Below, piece by piece: positions 58,110 through 64,000 of a stretch of 64,000 nt of DNA. The stretch spans positions 1,621,214-1,685,213 of the forward strand of contig NZ_JH164926.1 of the NCBI RefSeq assembly GCF_000226875.1, read 5' to 3'. Each line of letters starts with the position of its first letter. The stretch's first letter is position 1. The position numbers were made by a program, and so were the translations under genes. The stretch comes from Neisseria shayeganii 871. Its GTDB lineage: Bacteria; Pseudomonadota; Gammaproteobacteria; Burkholderiales; Neisseriaceae. The notes under the pieces are model-generated. The model had not been told where the DNA came from. It ran no database searches and worked only from the letters and a program-made list of their open reading frames with translations.

Positions 58110-58952
58110 TCAGCAACGGCACATCACCCGCTGTTCTTCATGCCACATGCCGTCGGGTCGGCGCACCACAACGGCCGCCAAACCGCCGCCCTGCTCGGCC
58201 ATGGCTTCGGGCGTCAATACCTCGGTTTCCGCCACCCGGGCCGGCGCCAGATAGGCCAGGCGCGGCAGCGGATAGAAACGCTGATGCGGCGCCAAGACTA
58301 CCATACGCCAATCGTCCACCAGGCGGCCGCTCCAGCCGTAGGGATTCAGCGGTTCGCCAAGCAAATTACCGTCTGCGCTGAAACCGATGCCGCGCACCAC
58401 GCTGCCGCTGCGCCAAGCTTGGTCGGCATACTGCGGATAAGCGGCTTGAAAGGCCGGCTGTTGCAACAGGCGCATCTGCTGTTGCAGCTTGCGGGCTTTC
58501 TCGCTCAGGCGGTCGTCCGCATTCAGGCCGCAAAAATCGGCCGCCGCACGGCCGCCGTAATATTTGCAGCACAACTCGATATGCCACGCTTCGCCGTTGA
58601 GGCGGCAGAGAAAATCGGCCTCGCCCAAGGTGCGCCCGTCCGCATCCGCCAAGGGCAGATGACGCGCCACCAATTCGCTGTGCGGCGCGTGCGCCAACCA
58701 AAACGCCAGCAGGCTTTCGGCATAACGGCCCAAACGGCGGGCAAACGGTGCTTCCTGCGCCAAATGGCGGTACAGCAACCAAGGGTCGTCGTCCAAGGCC
58801 AATAAAAAGCGGAAACCCTGCCGGCCCAGCAAAGCCGCCACCGGCACTTCGCGGCCGCTGTGCCACAGCGGCGGAGCGGTGAGCACGGCGGCCAAATCGC
58901 GCACGGCAGGGTCTTGCAGGCGCCACCACAGGGCATCCAGCGCGTAATTCAT
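58110..58952 (-). CDS. DUF1853-family protein
   Basis: A 280-aa cytosolic protein starting MNYALDALWWRLQDPAVRDL. The central LGEADFLCRLNGEAWHIELCCKYY, with acidic and lysine residues around a beta-hairpin, looks like a PD-(D/E)xK nuclease core, as noted for DUF1853. FGEPLNPYGWSGRLVDD-like sequence (LGEPLNPYGWSGRLVDDW) follows. It starts 14 bp after trmJ and is probably co-transcribed. Function unknown. Confidence 0.85.
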   Translation of the reverse strand: MNYALDALWWRLQDPAVRDLAAVLTAPPLWHSGREVPVAALLGRQGFRFLLALDDDPWLLYRHLAQEAPFARRLGRYAESLLAFWLAHAPHSELVARHLPLADADGRTLGEADFLCRLNGEAWHIELCCKYYGGRAAADFCGLNADDRLSEKARKLQQQMRLLQQPAFQAAYPQYADQAWRSGSVVRGIGFSADGNLLGEPLNPYGWSGRLVDDWRMVVLAPHQRFYPLPRLAYLAPARVAETEVLTPEAMAEQGGGLAAVVVRRPDGMWHEEQRVMCRC

Positions 58953-58966
58953 CTGCGGCGGCCTGC

Positions 58967-60007
58967 TCAGTGGTCTTCCGGTTTGGGTTTGATGTCGGAA
59001 AGATGCAGCCGTTCGGCTTCGATTTCGGCATCGCTTATCGGGCCGTCGGCATATTCGATCAAATCGGCCACGGAATCGTCGATGATCAATTCGCGCTCTT
59101 CCGCCTCCATCTCGGCAGCGGGGGTCACATCGCAAGTGTGGTGTTTGTCTTCTTGGGTCATGGTTGGTCCTTTCGAGGAGTGGGAGGGCTGTGTCGCAAG
59201 GGCCGCCTGGCCGGCACGCTTGGACACGGTGCGGAAAAAACCGCGCAAAAGGTCGATGTCTTCGGTGCTCGGTTCGGCGCGGGCAAACAGGCTGTGCAGG
59301 CGGCGGATCATGCGCTCGCCGTTGCGGCGGCGGAAGAAGTCCAGTTCCTGCATCACGCTTTCCAAATGGGCCACCATGCCCGCCACTTGGGCGTGGGTGG
59401 CCGGCGCGGAGTCGGCCTGCAGCTGGGTCATGCGCACACCGGTTTGGCTGAAAATTTCATAGCACACCACCTGCACCGCCTGTGCCAGATTCAGCGAAAA
59501 ATAAGCAGGGTTGCCGCTGATGGTGAGCAGGCGGTTGCAGCGCTGTACCTCGTCGATGCTGAGGCCGAAGGTTTCGTTGCCGAACACCAAGGCTACCTGA
59601 AAACCGTTTTTCGCAGCCTGCAGCAATTCGGGCGTCAGTTCGCGCGGCGTCTGCAAAGGCGCGCTCAACTCGCGGCGGCGGCTGGTCAGCGCGCAGCTGA
59701 TCACGGTATCGGCCAAAGCCTCGTCCAAATCGGCCACGATGCGGGCGTTTTCCAGCACATCGGCCGCGCCGGAAGCCAGAATAAAGCTTTCTTCAGGCAA
59801 TTGAAAGCCGGCCGCGGCTTCGGGGCGGAACACCGGCGGTTCGGGCGTCATCGGCGTGGCCATCAGGTTGGGCGACACCAGCGTGAGCCTGCTCAAACCC
59901 ATGGTTTTCATGGCGCGGGCGGCGGCGCCGATGTTGGCCGGATGGCTGGTGCGGCTCAACACAATGTGGATGCGGTCTAGATAATCGGGAACAAGGGGGG
60001 CGGACAT
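58967..60007 (-). CDS. trmJ: tRNA (Cm32/Um32) methyltransferase TrmJ with C-terminal extension
   Basis: SPOUT-class RNA 2'-O-methyltransferase that modifies position 32 of tRNAs. RIHIVLSRTSHPANIGAAAR (residues 12-31), LVFGNETFGLS and NPAYFSLNLAQAVQVVCYEI are diagnostic. At 346 aa it is about 80-100 residues longer than usual. The last 64 residues (MTQEDKHHTCDVTPAAEMEA...) begin with an in-frame ATG preceded by AAAGGA, so they may be a separate small gene that lost its upstream stop. Confidence 0.88.
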   Translation of the reverse strand: MSAPLVPDYLDRIHIVLSRTSHPANIGAAARAMKTMGLSRLTLVSPNLMATPMTPEPPVFRPEAAAGFQLPEESFILASGAADVLENARIVADLDEALADTVISCALTSRRRELSAPLQTPRELTPELLQAAKNGFQVALVFGNETFGLSIDEVQRCNRLLTISGNPAYFSLNLAQAVQVVCYEIFSQTGVRMTQLQADSAPATHAQVAGMVAHLESVMQELDFFRRRNGERMIRRLHSLFARAEPSTEDIDLLRGFFRTVSKRAGQAALATQPSHSSKGPTMTQEDKHHTCDVTPAAEMEAEERELIIDDSVADLIEYADGPISDAEIEAERLHLSDIKPKPEDH

Positions 60008-60040
60008 GGGTTTCAGGTAGCCTTTGGAAATCGGTAATCC

Positions 60041-60643
60041 TTATTCGCCGCGCAAAGGCAGCGACAAACGGTGCGGATGTTTGGGCCGCACGCCGCGGTA
60101 GAGCGCGATCAGGGCCGCTTGATCGGCGGCAAAGTCGTCAGTGGGGTAAAACAGCGGCAGAAAGCGGATTTCTTTGCGCCCGTAATCCAAGACCGCCGGC
60201 AGGATCGGCACCCCTGCACCGCGTGCAATGCGCCAATAGCCGCTTTTCCACTGTTTGGCCGCCTGGCGCGTGCCTTCCGGTGCGATGCCGAGAAACAGCC
60301 GCTCGCTCTGGCGCAGCGTCTCGATGCTGGCCGCCACCACCCCGCCGGCATTGCTGCGGTCGAGTGGCACCACGCCCAGCCAACGCATCAGCCCGGCCAA
60401 TACGGGTATGGCAAACAGGCTCTGTTTGCCCAAGATGCTGATTTTCAAATCCATCGCCAACAAAGCGGGCAAGGCGTACAGGCCGTCGAAATTCGAGGTG
60501 TGCGGCGCGCCGATGACCACGCATTTGGGCACATCGGGAATCGCGCCGCCGACTTTCCAACCCAGCAGGCGAAACAAGATGGCGGCAATGCGGCGGCTGA
60601 GGCGGCCGTTGCGGCGGGGCGCCTGGGGCGGCAACGGCAACAT
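60041..60643 (-). CDS. Lysophospholipid acyltransferase family protein
   Basis: A 200-aa membrane-associated acyltransferase of the PlsC group. The catalytic His-x4-Asp is HTSNFDG near residue 48, followed by LGVVPLDRSN and PEGTRQAA. It overlaps the ribE stop by one base (TGATG), so the two are coupled, which is unusual since they belong to different pathways. The acyl acceptor is unknown. Confidence 0.87.
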   Translation of the reverse strand: MLPLPPQAPRRNGRLSRRIAAILFRLLGWKVGGAIPDVPKCVVIGAPHTSNFDGLYALPALLAMDLKISILGKQSLFAIPVLAGLMRWLGVVPLDRSNAGGVVAASIETLRQSERLFLGIAPEGTRQAAKQWKSGYWRIARGAGVPILPAVLDYGRKEIRFLPLFYPTDDFAADQAALIALYRGVRPKHPHRLSLPLRGE

Positions 60644-61260
60644 CAGCCCGCCTCCCGCGACGCCAAAACACGGGCTACGGTATCCACCACCGCCTGCGTG
60701 TGCGGGTCCACTTCCACATTGATCTTGTCGCCCGCCTGCCGGCGGCCGAACAGGGTGCGCGACAGGGTTTCCGGAATCAGGTGGACATTGAATTCATCAC
60801 GGCGCACTTCGCCGATGGTGAGGCTGCAACCGTCTAAGCCGACGAAACCTTTGCTCAGCACATACGGTGCCAAGGCTTCCGGCAGGCGCAGCCACACGGT
60901 GTGGTTGGGGCCGTTTTGCTCGATGCGGGTAATCTCGGTTACCGCCATGATGTGGCCGCTCATCACATGGCCGCCGATTTCGTCGCCAAAACGGGCCGCG
61001 CGTTCGATATTCACCGCATCCCCCTCCTCTAACTCACCCAGATTGGTTTTGGCCAGCGTTTCGCCCATCAAGTCGAAATCGGCCTCATGGCCGTTGATGC
61101 GGGTAACGGTGAGGCAGCAGCCGTTGTGGGCGACGGAAGCGCCGATCTGCAAACCGTCGGCCGCGCCTTCCGGCAGGCGGACGGTATGGGTGCGGAAATC
61201 GGGCGCGGGCTGGCGGACGGCGGTCAGCTCGCCCAAGCCCTGTACGATGCCGGTAAACAT
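60643..61260 (-). CDS. ribE: Riboflavin synthase alpha chain
   Basis: A 205-aa enzyme that converts two 6,7-dimethyl-8-ribityllumazine to riboflavin. It begins MFTGIVQGLGEL, the family signature, and has two lumazine-binding barrel repeats: ASVAHNGCCLTVTRI and KGFVGLDGCSLTIGEV, with GGHVMSGH in between. A few upstream codons were excluded because family members start at MFTGIV. Confidence 0.94.
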   Translation of the reverse strand: MFTGIVQGLGELTAVRQPAPDFRTHTVRLPEGAADGLQIGASVAHNGCCLTVTRINGHEADFDLMGETLAKTNLGELEEGDAVNIERAARFGDEIGGHVMSGHIMAVTEITRIEQNGPNHTVWLRLPEALAPYVLSKGFVGLDGCSLTIGEVRRDEFNVHLIPETLSRTLFGRRQAGDKINVEVDPHTQAVVDTVARVLASREAG

Positions 61261-61299
61261 CTTTGATGAATCCTTATGCAATATCTCTGTGACACAAAC

Positions 61300-61340
61300 G
61301 CTTTCAGGTAGCCTGATGCGGCATCGGGCTACCTGAAAGC
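61300..61340 (-). terminator. Inverted DUS pair behind lptG
   Basis: GCTTTCAGGTAGCC and GGCTACCTGAAAGC, with GATGC/GCATC inside, form a long stem between lptG and ribE. Confidence 0.75.
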
Positions 61341-61356
61341 CGGTTTTTATTCTGGT

Positions 61357-62427
61357 TTAACGCAATTCCTGCCGCCGGATCAGCCACAACGCCAGCGCGC
61401 AGAAAACGGCAATCGGCAGCAAGGCAGCCAAAAACGGCGGCAAGGCGGCCAATTGGGCGATGTAGCCCGACAGCAGGCCGCCGAAATGGAAAGCCAATCC
61501 CAAGCAGATGCCGACAAACAGGCGCACGCCCATATTGCCGTGGCGGGTGTTGCGCGGGGTAAAGGCCAGCGCCACCAAAGCCATCACCAGGCAGGCGGCG
61601 GGGTAGAAGATTTTGCGCCAGAAGGCGGTGCGGTAAACCGCGGTCTGCTGGCCGTTGCCGGCCAAATGGCGGACGTAGGCGTGCAGGCCTTGGGCGGACA
61701 TTTGGTCGGCATCGATCAAGAGCACATTGAGCAGCTTGGCATCCACGCTGCTCGTCCACTCGCTTTGCTCGGCAGTGGATACGCGGCTGCGTTCGGCCGC
61801 CAAATCGGTGCGCGCCACCTGCTTGAGCGTCCACGTGCCGTTGTCGTTCACCTGCCCTTCCGCCGCCTGCCAGGCGGAAACCAGGCTACCTGAAACATCG
61901 TAGCGGTAAATGCGGATACCGAGCAGGCGGCCGTCGGGCAGCATTTCCCGCACATTGATGTTGTCCTGCCCCTGACGGAACCACAGGCCGCTGCCGCCCA
62001 AGCTGACGGTTTTCTGTATCGCATTCAGGCGCAGGCGCTCGGCGCGCTGCTCCATATACGGCGCCACCCATTCGCCCAAAGCAAAACCGGCCGTGCCGGC
62101 CAGCAGGCCGACTGCGGCAATGGTGGCCGCAATGCGCCGCAAAGAAGCGCCGCTGGTGCGGATAACCGTGAGCTCGCTGGAGGCGGCCAGCTGGCTCAAA
62201 GCGGCCAAACAGCCCACCAACACCGCCAGCGGCAGCAGGGTATACATATGGCCGAACAGGCGCATGCCCACATACAGCAGCAGGGTGCCGGCGGTATAGC
62301 TGCCCCTGCCGACGTCTTCCACCGCGTTCACCACTTCAAAGAACGAAAACAAAGCCAATAAAGCCAGCAAGGCATACACCGTGCCGCTGCCCAGCCGACG
62401 CATCAAATAACGGGTGAGCAGTTTCAT
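61357..62427 (-). CDS. lptG: LPS export permease LptG
   Basis: A 356-aa inner-membrane subunit of the LptB2FG transporter that extracts lipopolysaccharide for transport to the outer membrane. N-terminal MKLLTRYLMRRLGSGTVYAL starts a set of six spans: three before and three after a periplasmic domain. It overlaps lptF by 4 bp (ATGA). ATG 62427 was chosen over an extension inside lptF. Confidence 0.93.
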   Translation of the reverse strand: MKLLTRYLMRRLGSGTVYALLALLALFSFFEVVNAVEDVGRGSYTAGTLLLYVGMRLFGHMYTLLPLAVLVGCLAALSQLAASSELTVIRTSGASLRRIAATIAAVGLLAGTAGFALGEWVAPYMEQRAERLRLNAIQKTVSLGGSGLWFRQGQDNINVREMLPDGRLLGIRIYRYDVSGSLVSAWQAAEGQVNDNGTWTLKQVARTDLAAERSRVSTAEQSEWTSSVDAKLLNVLLIDADQMSAQGLHAYVRHLAGNGQQTAVYRTAFWRKIFYPAACLVMALVALAFTPRNTRHGNMGVRLFVGICLGLAFHFGGLLSGYIAQLAALPPFLAALLPIAVFCALALWLIRRQELR

Positions 62428-63536
62428 GCGCGCCTCACTTTCACGGCCTGTTTCACAGCCTGCCAAAACGGCTGCGCCGGCTGGCTGCGGATGCGCAGCA
62501 GCAAAACACTCAGGCCGATCATCAATAGATGCGGCACGCTGAGGCCGAACCACAAGGGCAGACGCCCATCGCTGATGCCGTCCCGCACCAAAGTCAGGCC
62601 GTTTTGATAAAGCAGAAACAGGCCGATGGCAATCAGCAGGCTGTAGCTGCGGCCGCTGCGGTTGTTCATATAAGACAGCGGCAGCGCCAGAAAAGCCAAC
62701 ACCAACACGCTCAAGGGCATGGTGAAACGCCACATCAATTCGCCCCGCAACTCGGGTTGGTCGGTGCCGAACAATTGGCTGGTCGGCACCGTACGGCGGT
62801 GCACGTCGCGCTGCACCAACTTGGGCGCGGTGCCCACAATCAGATGCAGCCGCTCAAAAGACACCTCGTCATAATCGGCCTGTCCGGGCACACCGCTGTA
62901 ACGGCGGCCGTTGAACAGCTCCAGCGTGCGTTTGTTTTCCTGCTCGGCAAAACGGCCGCGCACGGCGGTAATCAGAACATCCCGCCCGTCTTCACCCTGC
63001 TCGCGGATAAACAGGTTCACCGCCTCGCCGCTGTCGGCATCGAATTTTTCCACAAAATATACCCGCGGCGAGCGGCCGCCGAATTCCTGAAACACGCCCG
63101 GCCGCACCATGGAAGTATCCTGCCGCCGCTTCAGCACTTCCGCAAACTCGCGGCTGCGGGCATCCGCCCACGGCATCACCAGCATCGACACCACCGCCGT
63201 CAACACGGCAAACGGCACCGCAAACGCCATCAAAGGTTTGATCCAGCCGTACAGCGACAAACCGGAAGACAGCCATACCGCCATTTCGCTGTCGCGCCAA
63301 TAGCGCGACAAAACCGTGAGCGCACTGATGAAGGCGGTCAGAATCAACACCAACGGCATGAGCGCCACCGTCCAAAACGCCACCAGCGTGGCCACCGCAT
63401 CGGCCGCCACATTGCCGCCGGCGGCATTGCCCAACAGTTTGACGGCCTGTACCGCAACCAAGGTGGCCAACAGCAGTACAAACACACCGATGGCGGTTTG
63501 CGACACTTCTTTGATGAATTTTCTTTGATAAACCAT
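62424..63536 (-). CDS. lptF: LPS export permease LptF
   Basis: A 370-aa partner of LptG in the Lpt transporter. MVYQRKFIKEVSQTAIGVFV and LVAVQAVKLLGNAAGG open the first spans; a periplasmic beta-jellyroll and three C-terminal spans (SVLVLAFLALPLSYMNNRSG) follow. The 260-bp region upstream has one inverted DUS pair and no gene; a promoter is expected there but I could not place it. Confidence 0.94.
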   Translation of the reverse strand: MVYQRKFIKEVSQTAIGVFVLLLATLVAVQAVKLLGNAAGGNVAADAVATLVAFWTVALMPLVLILTAFISALTVLSRYWRDSEMAVWLSSGLSLYGWIKPLMAFAVPFAVLTAVVSMLVMPWADARSREFAEVLKRRQDTSMVRPGVFQEFGGRSPRVYFVEKFDADSGEAVNLFIREQGEDGRDVLITAVRGRFAEQENKRTLELFNGRRYSGVPGQADYDEVSFERLHLIVGTAPKLVQRDVHRRTVPTSQLFGTDQPELRGELMWRFTMPLSVLVLAFLALPLSYMNNRSGRSYSLLIAIGLFLLYQNGLTLVRDGISDGRLPLWFGLSVPHLLMIGLSVLLLRIRSQPAQPFWQAVKQAVKVRRA

Positions 63537-63753
63537 TGCTGCCGTTCTTTAAAACGCGGAATGGACGGACACGGAGATGGTGAACAGGTACCGAAACATA
63601 CCGCCCCGCGCCGACCAATCAAAACAGGGCGAGATTGTACGGCAGAACACGTTTTTGCGCCGCAACTTTTATCCGCTCCCTACGCCGGAGCGCACCGTAG
63701 CTTCAGACGTAGCGCCGCCGGTTTGGTGACACGGTTTGGGGCGGCAAAAAATC

Positions 63754-63782
63754 AGGCTACCTGAAGCGTTTTCAGGTAGCCT
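63754..63782 (-). terminator. Inverted DUS pair before the right window edge
   Basis: AGGCTACCTGAA faces TTCAGGTAGCCT across five bases, 18 bp past the stop of the partial gene at the right edge. Confidence 0.7.
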
Positions 63783-63799
63783 TCGGCATCGGCCTGCCG

Positions 63800-64000
63800 T
63801 CAGAATACGTCTTGACTGCCCTCAAATACTTGGGAACTGAAACGGCATTCTTTGGTGTCGCAATCGGTCATCACCACATCCACCGTCAATTGGCCGGCGG
63901 ATTTCGCGCGGACGCCGAACATCGGCGAATCGTCCGACTCAAAATCTTTTTCCAAGGTATTGCCCGCCGCATCCTTCACTTCCAAGTCGATGTTGCTGCA
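63800..64000 (-). CDS. C-terminus of an unknown protein
   Basis: The last 66 codons of a gene that continues past the window. The visible part, with VKDAAGNTLEKDFESDDSPM and a pair of cysteines (DCDTKEC), looks like a beta-rich, probably exported domain. No family recognised. Confidence 0.6.
   Translation of the reverse strand, partial: CSNIDLEVKDAAGNTLEKDFESDDSPMFGVRAKSAGQLTVDVVMTDCDTKECRFSSQVFEGSQDVF

Noticed and set aside
58967..59161. A separate annotated gene for the TrmJ tail
   Set aside because: It is in frame with TrmJ with no stop between; I kept one CDS and noted the internal start instead.

Overview
The window comes from a member of the Neisseriaceae, most likely Eikenella. The 12-mer AGGCTACCTGAA (reverse complement TTCAGGTAGCCT) is scattered throughout, often as inverted pairs behind genes. 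This is the DNA uptake sequence (DUS) dialect I associate with Eikenella; Neisseria uses the GCCGTCTGAA core. The chromosomal genes (pilZ after holB, sspA-sspB, lptF-lptG, ubiB) are typical of this family.

Layout: (1) 1-4.4 kb: a large single-chain type ISP-like restriction-modification enzyme on the minus strand. It runs off the left edge and contains a long in-frame tetranucleotide tract (CGTT on the plus strand), so it is a strong candidate for phase variation. (2) 4.5-13.4 kb: core chromosome with ettA, a dedA-family gene, holB-pilZ, a TatD nuclease, a 143-bp MITE-like element, hslV, an aldehyde dehydrogenase and ubiB. (3) 13.5-52.9 kb: a 39.3-kb transposable (Mu/BcepMu-type) prophage between ubiB and sspA. 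(4) 53-64 kb: core chromosome with sspA-sspB, a yidD-like gene, a DUF1287 protein, argF, a two-subunit 3-oxoacid CoA-transferase, a DUF1853 protein, trmJ, an acyltransferase, ribE, lptG-lptF and the end of an unknown exported protein.

The prophage has a central control region at about 42.9 kb. Leftward from it run ner-like and winged-helix regulators, the DDE transposase A, the ATPase B, a cassette of small early genes (including RdgC, HU, GemA and a PD-(D/E)xK-like protein) and the Mor activator. On the same strand follow protease/scaffold, capsid, Mu gp36/gp37-like connectors, a P2-type contractile tail, tail fibre, and a com-dam DNA-modification switch. Rightward run the repressor, a secreted nuclease, the lysis cassette, small and large terminase, portal, a MuF-type minor head protein with a toxin-like tail, and gpG. 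In Mu, lysis to gpG lies between mor and the protease gene, so this genome is rearranged into two divergent late arms. A 34-bp direct repeat with one mismatch flanks the prophage, and I found no site-specific integrase.

The most interesting signals are: a 20-bp element, TCTTAAAGCCCTTTAAAAGA, repeated before late transcription units and always followed by a terminator-like hairpin; a stem-loop that buries the start codon of the phage Dam methylase next to a Com zinc-finger gene; the phase-variable restriction enzyme; the MuF-toxin fusion; a likely -2 frameshift in the tail chaperone; and a counter-oriented membrane-protein moron with its own near-consensus promoter.
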